This document shows positions 7,812-17,007 of a stretch of DNA of 64,000 nt, piece by piece. Below the pieces are notes generated by a model. It was given only the letters and a program-made list of their open reading frames with translations. It was not told where the DNA came from and ran no database searches. The stretch's first letter is position 1, and every line of letters starts with the position of its first letter. Source of the stretch: Thermoleophilum album. Lineage in GTDB: Bacteria; Actinomycetota; Thermoleophilia; Solirubrobacterales; Thermoleophilaceae. The stretch is taken from NCBI RefSeq assembly GCF_028867705.1, contig NZ_CP066171.1, positions 1,240,001 through 1,304,000 on the forward strand, read 5' to 3'. Position numbers and translations under genes: made by a program.

Positions 7812-9695
7812 CTACGCCGCGCGCTGCAGATCGCGTTGCGCCGGTCGCGGCGAGACCAGGATCACGCGGCCCGGCCTTTCCGCCAAGACGGTCTCGATCG
7901 TGTTGCCGAAACCGCCACCAGCGCGCCGCGACGGCACTGGCATCACCACCGCCCGCGCCTTGATCGCACGCGCCTCGTCGACGATGCGCCTCCCGGCACC
8001 GCCCGGCCGCACCTTCTCCCAGTGGCCGGTCACGCGCCGACCGCCAATAACGCGTGCCGAGTCGATAACGGTCTGGGCCGCTTCCTCCTCGGCCGGCATC
8101 GCCGCGTCTATCGGCAGGTTGTAGGGCACGGTGATCAGCACCAGCACGTGCACCGCTCGGTTGCGCCGCGCCGCGAGCTTGCAGGCGGTGCGCACCGCCT
8201 CGGGTTCGAACTGCCCGCCGTCGAACGCCACGAGGATCGACTCGTACTCGACCTCGCGCTCGACGACCGGCTCGGGCAAAACGATCTTGCGCGTCTCCGT
8301 CAGCCCAAGCCCTTGCCCCTTGCGGTAAGCGACGTACAGCGCGAGCCCGACCGCGAGCCACACCGAACCGACGGCCAGGGTGCGCAGATCGAGTGCCGAA
8401 ACGACGACGAGCGCGAGCCCGGTGCCAATTCCGCCGACCACCGCGTAGACAGGCAACTCGTGCCCGCGGACGCGCAGGGTGCCGGGGCCGCGCCAGGGCC
8501 GCTCGACCTCGGGCGCGCGTACGCGCAGCGTGGCCACGGCAACGTGGGCGATCGTGAACGAGAGCATCGCCCCGAAGGCGTAGATCGTGCCGAGAAACTC
8601 GGCCTCCCCCGGCAGAAGCGTCGCGCAGGCGATGAGGCTGAAGGTGACGATCGCCACGTACGGGGTGCGAAAACGCGGGTGCAGCGACCGCAGCTTCTGC
8701 GGCAACTGGCGGTACTGGCCCATCGAGTAGGTGAGGCGAGAGACGCCGATCAGGCCCGCATTGGTGGCGAGGAAAAGGATCGTCGCCGCCAGCAGTCCGA
8801 CGTAGATCTCGGCCGGGCGCTGGAGCACGCCGAGATGCATGTTCTCGACGATGCCGAGCACCGGGTCGTCGGCGAAACCTCCCTCCTCTTTCGACAGCGC
8901 GAGCAGGGTGCGCCCGTTGTCCACCGGCATCGCCGAGAGGGCGACCGCCGGCAGGAAGGCGTAGATCGCGAACACAGCGGCGACTACCGCGGCGATGCCG
9001 CGCGGAATCGTGCGCCCGTAGTCGCGCGCTTCCTCGGCCATGTTCGAGATCGTCTCGATGCCGGTGTAGGCCACCATCCCGACGGGGATCGCGACGAGGA
9101 AGTCGCCTAAGGTCGGGTTACGGCCGAAGTCGACGTTGCGAACGAGAACCTCTGGCGAGAAGACCAGCACCAGGCCAGCGACCACCAGCGCGACCTGCGT
9201 CAAGAAGTCGGTGACGGCCAAGATCACGTTCATCCGCGCCGACTCTTTGACACCGATCACGTTGATCGCCGCGAGCACCGCGATCACCGCGATTCCCGCG
9301 ACGATGTCAGCCGGCGAGCGTCCCAGCTCGGGCCAGAAAACCCCGAGGTAGTGCGGGACGAAGAAGGCCGATATCGCGACCGTGATGATGTAGTTGAGCA
9401 TCTGCCCCCACGCGGCCACGAACGCCCACAGCTCGTTGAAGGCGTGGCGAGCGAACGACGACGATCCGCCGGCTTCCGGGTACATCGTCGTTCCTTCCGC
9501 ATAGGTCGCGGCCGTGCAGGCGAAGATCAAGCCGGCGATGACGAAAACGGCCGGCGTCAGCCCGAGCGCGAAGACGGCGACGAGGCCGAGCGCGTAGTAG
9601 ATCGAGCTGCCGACGTTGCCGTAGGCGGTGCTGAAGAGAGCTCCAGCCCCGAGCACCCGTTCGAGTCCGACGCTGCGCGGCCGAAAGCGGGCCAT
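7812..9695 (-). CDS. APC-superfamily permease with C-terminal universal-stress-protein domain (paralogue)
   Basis: A 627-residue paralogue of the permease at 5567-7597. About 12 membrane helices fill residues 15-460, including the APC-typical STAYGNVGSSIYYALG segment in helix 1. A UspA-like cytosolic domain starts near residue 480 (ESILVAFDGG). It lacks the soluble N-terminal extension of its neighbour. Start ATG 9695 has a TAGCGT box 9 nt upstream. Tandem paralogues suggest two related substrates or a heteromeric unit. An amino-acid carrier is the conservative call; a KimA-like K+ importer is an alternative given the TrkA genes. Confidence 0.88.
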   Translation of the reverse strand: MARFRPRSVGLERVLGAGALFSTAYGNVGSSIYYALGLVAVFALGLTPAVFVIAGLIFACTAATYAEGTTMYPEAGGSSSFARHAFNELWAFVAAWGQMLNYIITVAISAFFVPHYLGVFWPELGRSPADIVAGIAVIAVLAAINVIGVKESARMNVILAVTDFLTQVALVVAGLVLVFSPEVLVRNVDFGRNPTLGDFLVAIPVGMVAYTGIETISNMAEEARDYGRTIPRGIAAVVAAVFAIYAFLPAVALSAMPVDNGRTLLALSKEEGGFADDPVLGIVENMHLGVLQRPAEIYVGLLAATILFLATNAGLIGVSRLTYSMGQYRQLPQKLRSLHPRFRTPYVAIVTFSLIACATLLPGEAEFLGTIYAFGAMLSFTIAHVAVATLRVRAPEVERPWRGPGTLRVRGHELPVYAVVGGIGTGLALVVVSALDLRTLAVGSVWLAVGLALYVAYRKGQGLGLTETRKIVLPEPVVEREVEYESILVAFDGGQFEPEAVRTACKLAARRNRAVHVLVLITVPYNLPIDAAMPAEEEAAQTVIDSARVIGGRRVTGHWEKVRPGGAGRRIVDEARAIKARAVVMPVPSRRAGGGFGNTIETVLAERPGRVILVSPRPAQRDLQRAA

Positions 9696-9744
9696 CGCGC
9701 TGGAACGCTAGTCGCCGCAGGAGGCGAGCGCGGGGACAGCAGCG

Positions 9745-9788
9745 CCGGTGCGGAAGGACGACCCCAAGGTCGCCAGCTTCCGCACCGG
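9745..9788 (-). terminator. Strong intergenic hairpin downstream of hppA
   Basis: CCGGTGCGGAAG (9745-9756) pairs perfectly with CTTCCGCACCGG (9777-9788). Inside the loop CGACC/GGTCG forms a second 5-bp stem with loop CCAA. It begins 27 bases after the hppA stop and ends before the permease start. There is no T-run, so it is either a non-canonical terminator or an mRNA 3'-end stabiliser. Confidence 0.6.
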
Positions 9789-9814
9789 ACGCGCTGAAGT
9801 CGGGAGCCGAGCGC

Positions 9815-11929
9815 TCAGACGAGGAACGGGATGATCAGAAGCGCGACGATGTTCGCGACCTTGATCATCGGGTTGATCGCCGGCCCGGCGGTGTCTTTGT
9901 AGGGGTCGCCGACGGTGTCGCCGGTGACCGAGGCAGCGTGCGCCTCCGACCCTTTGCCGCCGAACTCGCCATCTTCGATCAGCTTCTTGGCGTTGTCCCA
10001 TGCGCCGCCGCCGGAGGTCATCGACACAGCGGCGAAGAAGCCGACGACGATCACGCCGATCAAGAGCCCGCCGAGCGCCTTGTACGACAGCAAGCCGACA
10101 ACGAGCGGGACGACGATCGGGATCAGCGCCGGCAGGATCATCTCGCGCTGTGCCGCGGCGGTGACGATCGCCACCGCGCGACCGTAGTCGGGCTTCTCGG
10201 TGCGCTCCATAATGCCCGGCTTTTCGCGGAACTGGCGCCGCACCTCCTCTACCACGGCGCCGCCGGCGCGGCCGACGGCCTCGATCGCGAGCGAAGCGAA
10301 CAGGTAGACCATCATGCCGCCGATCACGAGTCCGATAAGCACCTCGGGCTGGGCGACGTCGAACGTGCCGAGCCCGATGTCACCGGCGTGACCGGAAGCG
10401 GTGGCCTCGTCACGGAGCTCCTCGACGAAGGCGGCGAAGAGCACGAGCGCGGCGAGCACCGCCGAGCCGATCGCGTACCCCTTCGTAACCGCTTTGGTGG
10501 TGTTGCCGACGGCGTCGAGCGGGTCGGTGACGTTGCGCACCGACTCCGGCAGATCGGCCATCTCGGCGATGCCACCGGCGTTGTCGGTGATCGGTCCGAA
10601 GGCGTCGAGCGCGACGATCAGACCGGTCAGCGACAGCTGCGCCATCACGGCGACGCCGATGCCGTAGAGGCCTCCGAGCTCGTAAGCGCCGAGGATCGCC
10701 AGCGAGATCAGAATCGCGGGCGCCGCGGTCGCCTGGAAGCCCTGGGCTAGACCCTGGATGATGTTCGTCGCGTGGCCAGTCTGCGAGGCGCGGGCGATCG
10801 TCCGCACCGGCCGGAAGCGCGTCGACGTGTAGTAGTCGGTGATGATGAAAAGCCCGGCCGTTACGGCCACGCCGATCAGCGTGCAGAGCCACAGGTCGGT
10901 CGCCGTCGGTACGTCGCTACCTCCCTTCAGCAGCGACGAGGCGTTCTCCTTGAAGGCGAGACCGTCCATCAGCCAGTTGCTGACGGGCAGGAAGGCGATC
11001 GCCGAGATCACGCCCGATGTGATCAAGCCCTTGTAAAGCGCGCGCTCGACGTTGTCGTTGCGCGTGCGCACCGCGAAGGTGCCGATGATCGACGCGATTA
11101 GCGAGACACCGCCGACGACGAGCGGGTAGACGGCGACCTCGGTCTTCTGCTGGAAAGTGAGGACGCCGAGCAGCATCACGGCGACGGCCGTCACCGCGTA
11201 GGTCTCGAACAGGTCGGCCGCCATGCCGGCGCAGTCGCCGACGTTGTCGCCGACGTTGTCGGCGATCACAGCGGGGTTGCGGGGGTCGTCCTCGGGGATC
11301 CCGGCCTCGATCTTGCCCACCAGGTCGGCGCCGACATCGGCGGCCTTGGTGAAGATGCCGCCGCCGAGACGTGCGAACACCGAGATCAGCGAGCCGCCGA
11401 AACCGAGACCGACGAGAGCATCGACGGCCTCTTTCTCGTCGACACCGGCGAGCAAGAGCACGCCGTAGTAGCCGGCGACGCCCAGCAAAGCGAGGCCGGC
11501 GACGAGCAGGCCCGTCACCGCGCCGCCCTTGAAGGCGACGCTCAGCGCCGCCGCCACACCCTTGCGCGCCTGCTCGGCGACGCGAGCGTTGGCGCGCACC
11601 GAGACGTTCATGCCGATGAAGCCGGCCGCGCCCGAGAACGCACCGCCGATCAAAAAGCCGATCGCGACCTGGACGCCGTTGGTGCCTTGCGCCTCGAGCG
11701 CGGCGCCGAGGAGAACGGCGAGCACCACGCCGACGGCACCGATGATCGTGTACTGGCGCCGCAAATAAGCGCTCGCGCCTTCCTGGACGGCGGCCGAGAT
11801 CGCACGCATCTCTTCGTTGCCGGCTGGCTGGGCGAGCAGCCAGCGCGTCGTAAGCAGGCCGTACGCGATCGCCGCCGCTGCGCAGGCGAGCGCGACGATC
11901 ACTCCGTAGTCGTTCAAGAAGTCGGTCAA
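9815..11929 (-). CDS. hppA: Membrane-bound proton-translocating pyrophosphatase, K+-independent type
   Basis: A 704-residue membrane protein of about 16 helices that couples PPi hydrolysis to proton pumping. The substrate site is clear: acidic/Lys motifs in [14 protein letters not shown] and the [12 protein letters not shown] loop, plus C-terminal GGAWDNAKK. The family determinant reads GNTTKA, where Lys (instead of Ala) is known to make the enzyme K+-independent. Start is TTG 11929, 7 nt after GGAGGAG, a much better Shine-Dalgarno than at any other candidate. It lies 61 bases downstream of mtnP on the same strand. It could use PPi from biosynthesis and work against the PPi-PFK at 46377. Confidence 0.98.
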   Translation of the reverse strand: MTDFLNDYGVIVALACAAAAIAYGLLTTRWLLAQPAGNEEMRAISAAVQEGASAYLRRQYTIIGAVGVVLAVLLGAALEAQGTNGVQVAIGFLIGGAFSGAAGFIGMNVSVRANARVAEQARKGVAAALSVAFKGGAVTGLLVAGLALLGVAGYYGVLLLAGVDEKEAVDALVGLGFGGSLISVFARLGGGIFTKAADVGADLVGKIEAGIPEDDPRNPAVIADNVGDNVGDCAGMAADLFETYAVTAVAVMLLGVLTFQQKTEVAVYPLVVGGVSLIASIIGTFAVRTRNDNVERALYKGLITSGVISAIAFLPVSNWLMDGLAFKENASSLLKGGSDVPTATDLWLCTLIGVAVTAGLFIITDYYTSTRFRPVRTIARASQTGHATNIIQGLAQGFQATAAPAILISLAILGAYELGGLYGIGVAVMAQLSLTGLIVALDAFGPITDNAGGIAEMADLPESVRNVTDPLDAVGNTTKAVTKGYAIGSAVLAALVLFAAFVEELRDEATASGHAGDIGLGTFDVAQPEVLIGLVIGGMMVYLFASLAIEAVGRAGGAVVEEVRRQFREKPGIMERTEKPDYGRAVAIVTAAAQREMILPALIPIVVPLVVGLLSYKALGGLLIGVIVVGFFAAVSMTSGGGAWDNAKKLIEDGEFGGKGSEAHAASVTGDTVGDPYKDTAGPAINPMIKVANIVALLIIPFLV

Positions 11930-11936
11930 GGAAGCT

Positions 11937-11943
11937 CTCCTCC
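11937..11943 (-). promoter_or_regulatory. Shine-Dalgarno GGAGGAG of hppA (decides TTG start)
   Basis: GGAGGAG on the minus strand, 7 nt before TTG 11929. It is among the strongest ribosome-binding sites in the window and fixes a rare TTG start for the long membrane pump. Confidence 0.7.
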
Positions 11944-11990
11944 GTCGTGTGAGTGGCTCTCCGAGTGCCGCCTGGACGGCGGGAACGCTC

Positions 11991-12827
11991 CTATCCTTGG
12001 ACGATCGCGCGGTCGAGGGCGCTCGCGCACTGGTCCTCCGGCTGCGGCCCGACGCGCGGAACCGCCCGGAACAGGAGCGCGCGCAGTCTATCGATGTTGC
12101 GGGCGAAGACCTCGAAAGCGGCGTCGGCCGACACCGGCTCGATGTCGTCGCGACCCTCGAGACCAGCGTCGTAGTCGGTGACGAGCGACACGTTCGCGTA
12201 GCAAAGCCCGAGCTCGCGCGCCAGCCACGCTTCTGGGTACTGCGTCATGTTCACGACGTCACAGCCCATCTGGGCAAACCAACGCGACTCGGCGCGTGTC
12301 GAGAAACGCGGCCCCTGGATGACTACAACCGTTCCCCCCTCGACCACGGGGATCGAAAGCTCGCGCGCGCAATCGGCGAGAAGCTGGCCGAGATCGGCGC
12401 AGTACGGGTCGGCAGCGGCGACGTGCGTGGTGCGCGGCCCGTCGTAGAAGGTGTCGATCCGCCCGCGCGTGCGGTCGATGAACTGGTCGCAGATGACGAA
12501 GGTGCCGGGTTCGAGCTCGGGCTTGAGCGACCCGCAGGCACAGGGACCGATGATGCGCCTGACACCGACCTCGCGCATCGCCCAGACGTTGGCGCGGTAG
12601 TTGATGCGGTGCGGCGGGAGCGTGTGGCGGTCGCCGTGACGCGGCATGAAGGCGACCGCGCGACCGTCGATCTCGCCCACCCGGATCGGCGCCGACGGCG
12701 GGCCGTACGGCGTGTCGAGCACTATCTCCTCGACGTCGTCGAGGAACGAGTAGAAGCCCGACCCGCCGAAGATCCCGACCGGCTCGCGTTCCCTCAGCTC
12801 GTCCAGCGCTCTGTTAGTTGTCCCCAT
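11991..12827 (-). CDS. mtnP: S-methyl-5'-thioadenosine phosphorylase family
   Basis: A 278-residue MTAP/purine phosphorylase-2 family enzyme that splits methylthioadenosine with phosphate into adenine and methylthioribose-1-phosphate. Visible motifs are the phosphate loop [30 protein letters not shown], the CACGSL strand and NMTQYPE in the nucleoside pocket. Closely related MTI/inosine phosphorylases share the fold, so exact substrate is less sure than the family. It starts inside the last codons of the upstream DUF1844-like gene (14-base overlap). No other methionine-salvage gene is nearby. Confidence 0.93.
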   Translation of the reverse strand: MGTTNRALDELREREPVGIFGGSGFYSFLDDVEEIVLDTPYGPPSAPIRVGEIDGRAVAFMPRHGDRHTLPPHRINYRANVWAMREVGVRRIIGPCACGSLKPELEPGTFVICDQFIDRTRGRIDTFYDGPRTTHVAAADPYCADLGQLLADCARELSIPVVEGGTVVVIQGPRFSTRAESRWFAQMGCDVVNMTQYPEAWLARELGLCYANVSLVTDYDAGLEGRDDIEPVSADAAFEVFARNIDRLRALLFRAVPRVGPQPEDQCASALDRAIVQG

Positions 12828-13230
12828 CCTTCAGCCGGTTCTTGTCGCTGTCGCCAGAAGCCCTTCCGGCACCCGTGCCGCGTTCGGCGGCCGGCGCACG
12901 AACGGCGCGCGCGAACGCTAACTGCACCGCGGCGAGGGCGTCGCGCAGAGCGCGTCGCTCGCGCTCGGCACAGAGCTCGACGAGAGCGCGAGCCGCGTCG
13001 ATGGCGCGCCGCGCCTCGTCGAGGTCGCGGTGTTCCGGGCGCTCGAGGCGCGCAGCGGCGACGCTCACGAAAACCGCGCCGTACTGCGCAGCGAGGTCTG
13101 CGGTCTTGGGCGGGACGGGTGGCGACTGCGCCCCCTCGCCACCGGGCCGCTCCCCTCCACCGGTGCGCGCCCCGTCCGCGCGCGAACCGGACCTGCCCTT
13201 GGCTGCCTCGCTTTCGCGTGAGTCGGACAC
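12814..13230 (-). CDS. DUF1844-like conserved protein
   Basis: A 138-residue hydrophilic protein. The first 40 residues are Gly/Ser/Pro/Arg-rich and probably disordered. Residues about 43-115 are helical and resemble DUF1844 in layout: a hydrophobic segment (YGAVFVSVAAA), then DLDEARRAIDAARALVELC and an Arg/Glu-rich helix. Function is unknown. Start GTG 13230 follows a GGAGG/GAGG region. Overlap with mtnP suggests co-expression. The DUF1844 assignment is tentative. Confidence 0.7.
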   Translation of the reverse strand: MSDSRESEAAKGRSGSRADGARTGGGERPGGEGAQSPPVPPKTADLAAQYGAVFVSVAAARLERPEHRDLDEARRAIDAARALVELCAERERRALRDALAAVQLAFARAVRAPAAERGTGAGRASGDSDKNRLKDGDN

Positions 13231-13276
13231 TGCCCTCGTCCCTCCGCGACCGTCTAGCGCTGTCCGCCGCTACCGC

Positions 13277-14449
13277 TCAGGTCCCGACACTGGCAGCCGC
13301 ATAAGTGCGCTGGGCGTTCTCGACCTCGGCGCGAAAAACCTCGCCGATCGACGCGCCGCCCGCGTACGCACGCAGCTGCCGCTGCGCGCCGTTGACGGCC
13401 GGAAGCTGCGGATCGAGCCCGAGCTCGCTGCGCGCCGGCTCGGTCCAACGCAAAAGCCGCTCGGCGACGGCGGCGGCCGGAAACTCCTCGCCTTTGTCGA
13501 GGTCGATCAACTTGCCGTCGAGGCCGTAGCGGAGCGCCCGCCACACGTTCTCCTCGACGAGCCGCACCGGCGGGTGCACGAAGGGAACGTTCTCGTCGAC
13601 GTCGCGCGCCGCTTGCGCGACGCACGCGACGATCAACTCGGCGAGCGCGCTCGACTCGTCGGCGCTCGACTGGGCGTCGCAGATGCGCACCTCGACCGTT
13701 CCGAAAGCGTGGTGGGGACGCACGCTCCACCACAGCTGGGTGTGCTCGACAACGCAGTTCGTGCGCACGAGAAACTCGACGTGGCGGGCGTACTCGTCGA
13801 ACCCGTACCACGGTTCGGGAATCCCGCAGCGCGGAAATGCGCGCGTGAAGATCTGCGTGCGCACGCTGTGCAGCCCCGAGTCGCGACCATCCAGGAACAC
13901 GGAGTTCGCCGACAGCGCCAAAAGCTCGGGTAGCACCGGGCGCAGGCGGTCGCAGACGGCGACCGCGCGCTGGGCCCCACGCACACCGACATGCACGTGC
14001 AAGCCGAAGGTGTTGTTGCGCCAGGCGACGTAGCGAAGCCCGTCGGAGACGCGGTGGTAGTGCTCGGTGTCGATGATGCGCTGCTCCTGCCAAGGGCTCC
14101 AGGGATGGGTCGCGCAGGCGGCGAGCACCGCCCCGCGCTCGGCGGCGAGGCGAAACAGGCGCGCCCGCGCCTCGCGCTGGCGGCGCAGAGCGTCAGCGAA
14201 GTCGTTGCCCGCACCGGAGCGGATCTCGATCTCGGACTGGATCAGCTCGCCCGAAACCGCCTCGGCGAGAACCGGGTCGGAGGCGGCCGCCGCTTTCAGC
14301 TCGTCGAAGCGGTGCGCCAGCGACAACGTCTCGGGGTCGAGGATCTGGAACTCCTCCTCGATCCCCACCGTGAAGTCGCGGGAGTTTTCGAACACCTCCC
14401 GCACGTGCGACATGTCGAGGAGCAGTGCAGGGCTCTGCGTCACGTCCAC
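13277..14449 (-). CDS. Glutamate-cysteine ligase family 2 / carboxylate-amine ligase (YbdK-type)
   Basis: A 390-residue GCS2-family ATP-dependent ligase. The hallmark is the N-terminal VGIEEEFQILDPETL, where the Glu cluster binds Mg-ATP, followed by SEIEIRSG, HVHVGV (catalytic-site strand) and a late GTVEVRICD. Members join glutamate and cysteine (EgtA or gamma-glutamylcysteine synthesis) or make other gamma-glutamyl amides. Substrate cannot be fixed from sequence. Start GTG 14449 lies 15 bases after the rex stop, so it is probably co-transcribed with the redox sensor, which fits a thiol role. Confidence 0.9.
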   Translation of the reverse strand: MDVTQSPALLLDMSHVREVFENSRDFTVGIEEEFQILDPETLSLAHRFDELKAAAASDPVLAEAVSGELIQSEIEIRSGAGNDFADALRRQREARARLFRLAAERGAVLAACATHPWSPWQEQRIIDTEHYHRVSDGLRYVAWRNNTFGLHVHVGVRGAQRAVAVCDRLRPVLPELLALSANSVFLDGRDSGLHSVRTQIFTRAFPRCGIPEPWYGFDEYARHVEFLVRTNCVVEHTQLWWSVRPHHAFGTVEVRICDAQSSADESSALAELIVACVAQAARDVDENVPFVHPPVRLVEENVWRALRYGLDGKLIDLDKGEEFPAAAVAERLLRWTEPARSELGLDPQLPAVNGAQRQLRAYAGGASIGEVFRAEVENAQRTYAAASVGT

Positions 14450-14464
14450 CGCCGGGAGCGCGCT

Positions 14465-15136
14465 TCAGGTCAGATAGAAGTACAGAGCGTAGAGCAGGTC
14501 GACAGCCGGGCTCGAGGTGTGCACCGTCACGTCCGGCGGCACCTGCAGCAGCGCTTCCGAGTAGTTGAAGATGATCTTCACTCCCGCGGCGACGAGGTCG
14601 TCCGCGACCGACTGGGCGACGGCGCTCGGCACGGCGAGCACACCCACGACGACGCTCTCTTCGTCGATCACCCGGCGCATCTCGTCGTAGGGACGCACGA
14701 CGAGCCCCGGCCCCACCTCCATCCCGATCTTCTCGGGATCGACGTCGAACACAGCCACTACCCGGAAGCCGTGGTCGGCGAAGATCTCCGAGCCGGCGAT
14801 CGCCTGTCCGAGCCGTCCGGCCCCGAACAACGCGATGTTGTGGCGGCGCCCCGCCGTGCGCAGAATCTTGCGGATCTGCGAGACGAGCGAATCGACGTTG
14901 TAGCCGACACCGCGCTTGCCGAACTTTCCGAAGCCTGAAAGGTCGCGCCGAATCTGCGTGGGATTGATGTGCGTGTACTCGGCGAGCTCCTGTGACGAGA
15001 TCGTCGAGCGGCCCATCTTCTTGGCCTGAGTAAGCACCTGCAGGTAGCGCGACAGCCGCGCGGCCACCCCGAGCGGGAGGCGCTCGCGGCTTCCTTGCAT
15101 CGCGCGTTCGATCATCGCCTGCTCGCTCGCGCTCAC
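14465..15136 (-). CDS. rex: Redox-sensing transcriptional repressor Rex
   Basis: A 223-residue Rex protein. An N-terminal winged helix (about 20-85) carries the conserved QIRRDLSGFGKFGKRGVGY, and a Rossmann domain starts with LFGAGRLGQAI near residue 100. A C-terminal swapped helix ends the protein (YALYFYLT). Rex represses respiratory and fermentation genes and leaves DNA when NADH rises. GTG 15136 overlaps the stop of the glutaredoxin-like gene (GTGA). No canonical TTGTGAA-N4-TTCACAA operator was seen in the window, so its targets probably lie elsewhere. Confidence 0.97.
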   Translation of the reverse strand: MSASEQAMIERAMQGSRERLPLGVAARLSRYLQVLTQAKKMGRSTISSQELAEYTHINPTQIRRDLSGFGKFGKRGVGYNVDSLVSQIRKILRTAGRRHNIALFGAGRLGQAIAGSEIFADHGFRVVAVFDVDPEKIGMEVGPGLVVRPYDEMRRVIDEESVVVGVLAVPSAVAQSVADDLVAAGVKIIFNYSEALLQVPPDVTVHTSSPAVDLLYALYFYLT

Positions 15137-15390
15137 GCGCCCACTCTATCGAGAGCCTCGCGCAGCTCAGCGGCGTCGAAGTCGAGCTCGACAAGCGGTT
15201 CGCCGTTCCACAGCACCACCGGCACGCGCTGCCCGAAGCGCCGCTCTAGCAGCGGATCGAGCGCCGCGTCGAGCTCTCGCAAGGTCAGGTGGCGGCGCCT
15301 CGCCTCGGCGCGCACGAGCTCGCTGCGCTCGCTACACAGGTGACAGCCAGCCTTCCCTACGAGTACGAGGCCTGTTTCGTGCTCTTGCAC
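15133..15390 (-). CDS. Glutaredoxin-like DUF836 family thioredoxin-fold protein
   Basis: An 85-residue protein with the DUF836/glutaredoxin-2 layout: beta strand LVLVGKAGCHLC, whose CxxC is CHLC near residues 16-19, then a helix, then VPVVLWNGEPL with the cis-Pro turn. The likely role is thiol-disulfide exchange in the cytoplasm. The overlapping rex gene and downstream GCS2 ligase make a small redox group. Its physiological partner is unknown. Confidence 0.85.
   Translation of the reverse strand: MQEHETGLVLVGKAGCHLCSERSELVRAEARRRHLTLRELDAALDPLLERRFGQRVPVVLWNGEPLVELDFDAAELREALDRVGA
15143..15148 (-). promoter_or_regulatory. Possible internal -10 box TAGAGT upstream of rex
   Basis: TAGAGT lies 6 nt before GTG 15136, the leaderless spacing seen elsewhere in the window. 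It sits inside the last codons of the preceding gene, so part of the match may be coding coincidence. Confidence 0.35.
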
Positions 15391-15409
15391 GGTCGTCTCG
15401 CGGCCCGGC

Positions 15410-16435
15410 TCAAGCCACCGGCGCCGCCCGTTCCAAGCGGGCCGCAGCGTCGATCTCCAGGTAATCGGGGTACGGCCGCGCGGGAACGAAGCGAGCGACG
15501 CCGGCGATCATCGCAGCGTTGTCGGTGCAGAGCGCGAGCGGCGGTGTCCACAAGCGCACGCCGAGCTCGGCAGCTAGCTGACGGGCGCGTTCCCGCAGTT
15601 CGCTGTTCGCCGCTACGCCGCCACCGAGAGCTACGCGTTCGGCCCCGAACTCCTCGACCGCTCGCGCGACGCGTGCTAGCAGCTGGTCGACGATCGCTCG
15701 CTGGTAGGAAGCGGCAAGATCCGCACGCCGCTCGCGGGTGCGCTCCTCCCCTAGCTCGCGCACGGTGTAGAGCAGCGCGGTTTTGAGCCCCGAGAAGCTG
15801 AAGTCGAGCCGCCCAGGGCGGGCACGCGGGAAGGAGAAGGCCGAGGCGTCGCCGCTGCGGGCGAGGCGGTCGAGGTGCGGGCCGCCGGGGTACGGCAAGC
15901 CCAGCAGCCGAGCACCCTTGTCGAACGCTTCGCCGGCGGCGTCGTCGAGCGTCTCCCCCACCACTTCGTACCGGGCGGGGTCCTCGACCCAGGCCAGGAA
16001 GGTGTGCCCACCGCTAGCGACCAGCACCAAGAACGGCGCCTCGATCGGCTCGTCCTCGAGCGTGCTAGCGACGACGTGGCCGTGCAGGTGGTCGACGGCC
16101 ACGAACGGTAGGCGGCGCGCGCTAGCGAACGCCTTGGCCCACGAAAAACCTACGAGCAGCGCACCGATCAGTCCCGGTCCCTGCGTCGCCGCGACGAGAT
16201 CGACATCGGCGGGTGTGACGCCGGCACGCTCGAAGGCGTCGCTCGCGACGGCGTCGATCACCTCGAGGTGGCGTCTCGCCGCTACCTCCGGCACGACGCC
16301 GCCGTAGCGGTCGTGGAGAAGACCTTGTGAGGCGACGACGTTGGCGAGGATCTCGCCGCTTGCCGTCACCAGCGCCACGCCGGTGTCGTCGCAGCTCGTC
16401 TCGACACCGAGGATCAAACGGTCACCGCCACTCAT
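15410..16435 (-). CDS. tsaD: tRNA N6-threonylcarbamoyladenosine transferase TsaD
   Basis: A 341-residue Kae1/TsaD/YgjD ASKHA-fold enzyme that transfers the threonylcarbamoyl group to A37 of ANN-decoding tRNAs. It has ILGVETSCDDTGVAL at the N-terminus, the metal-binding HxxxH (DHLHGHV) near residue 110, VASGGHT, GLPYPGGP, and C-terminal GGGVAANSELR and CTDNAAMIA. Length is normal. The start overlaps the rimI stop by 4 bases in the tsaE-tsaB-rimI-tsaD run. Confidence 0.98.
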   Translation of the reverse strand: MSGGDRLILGVETSCDDTGVALVTASGEILANVVASQGLLHDRYGGVVPEVAARRHLEVIDAVASDAFERAGVTPADVDLVAATQGPGLIGALLVGFSWAKAFASARRLPFVAVDHLHGHVVASTLEDEPIEAPFLVLVASGGHTFLAWVEDPARYEVVGETLDDAAGEAFDKGARLLGLPYPGGPHLDRLARSGDASAFSFPRARPGRLDFSFSGLKTALLYTVRELGEERTRERRADLAASYQRAIVDQLLARVARAVEEFGAERVALGGGVAANSELRERARQLAAELGVRLWTPPLALCTDNAAMIAGVARFVPARPYPDYLEIDAAARLERAAPVA

Positions 16436-17007
16436 TTGCGCTCACCTCCGTCGTGTGCGGGCCGAGCCGCGCCCGTCGCGCGCGCTGCTCTGCCGCGCTG
16501 CGCGACCTCGACCGGCGCCGGACCGCTGGCGTCGACCGGGACGCGCCGCCACATAACGAGAGCGTCCTCGCGGTTGTCGTGGTAGTACGCCTTGCGTCGA
16601 CCCTCGACGCGGAAACCGAACCGCTCGTAGAGTCGGATCGCCGCCGTGTTCGACGGTCGCACCTCGAGCGTGTACTCGGCCCCGGGTGCGTCGGCCTCGC
16701 CGAACAGCGCTCGCAGCAGTGCGCTCGCTACTCCGCGACGCTGGTGTGCGGGATCGACGGCGACGTTCATCACGTGCCAGATGTGTGCGTAGCGGGAGCA
16801 GATCAGGTAGCCGACCAACGTTCCGTCGATCTCGGCGGCAAGACAGATGCCCGACTGTTTCGACAGCTCGAGCACGAACATCGCCAGCGACCACGGAGCC
16901 GGGAAGGCACGGCGCTCGATCGCGATGACCTGCGGCAGGTCGCCGAACCCGAGCCGGCGGATCGCCAGGTCGCGTGGGCGCTTGCGGTCGGTTGGCGGCA
17001 CGCTCAC
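16432..17007 (-). CDS. rimI: Ribosomal-protein-alanine N-acetyltransferase RimI (GNAT)
   Basis: A 191-residue GNAT acetyltransferase. The acetyl-CoA loop is near residues 100-108 (PAHQRRGVASALL), followed by EVRPSNTAAIRLYERFGF. In E. coli the family acetylates the N-terminal Ala of S18. Placement between tsaB and tsaD is the common bacterial arrangement. GTG 17007 overlaps the tsaB stop (GTGA). The last 30 residues, rich in Ala/Arg, extend beyond the GNAT fold and may be disordered. Confidence 0.93.
   Translation of the reverse strand: MSVPPTDRKRPRDLAIRRLGFGDLPQVIAIERRAFPAPWSLAMFVLELSKQSGICLAAEIDGTLVGYLICSRYAHIWHVMNVAVDPAHQRRGVASALLRALFGEADAPGAEYTLEVRPSNTAAIRLYERFGFRVEGRRKAYYHDNREDALVMWRRVPVDASGPAPVEVAQRGRAARATGAARPAHDGGERK

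Noticed and set aside
15133-15150. TAGAGT box before rex as proof of an internal promoter
   Set aside because: It lies in codons of the preceding gene (Asp-Arg-Val), so the match alone is weak; kept only as a low-confidence site.
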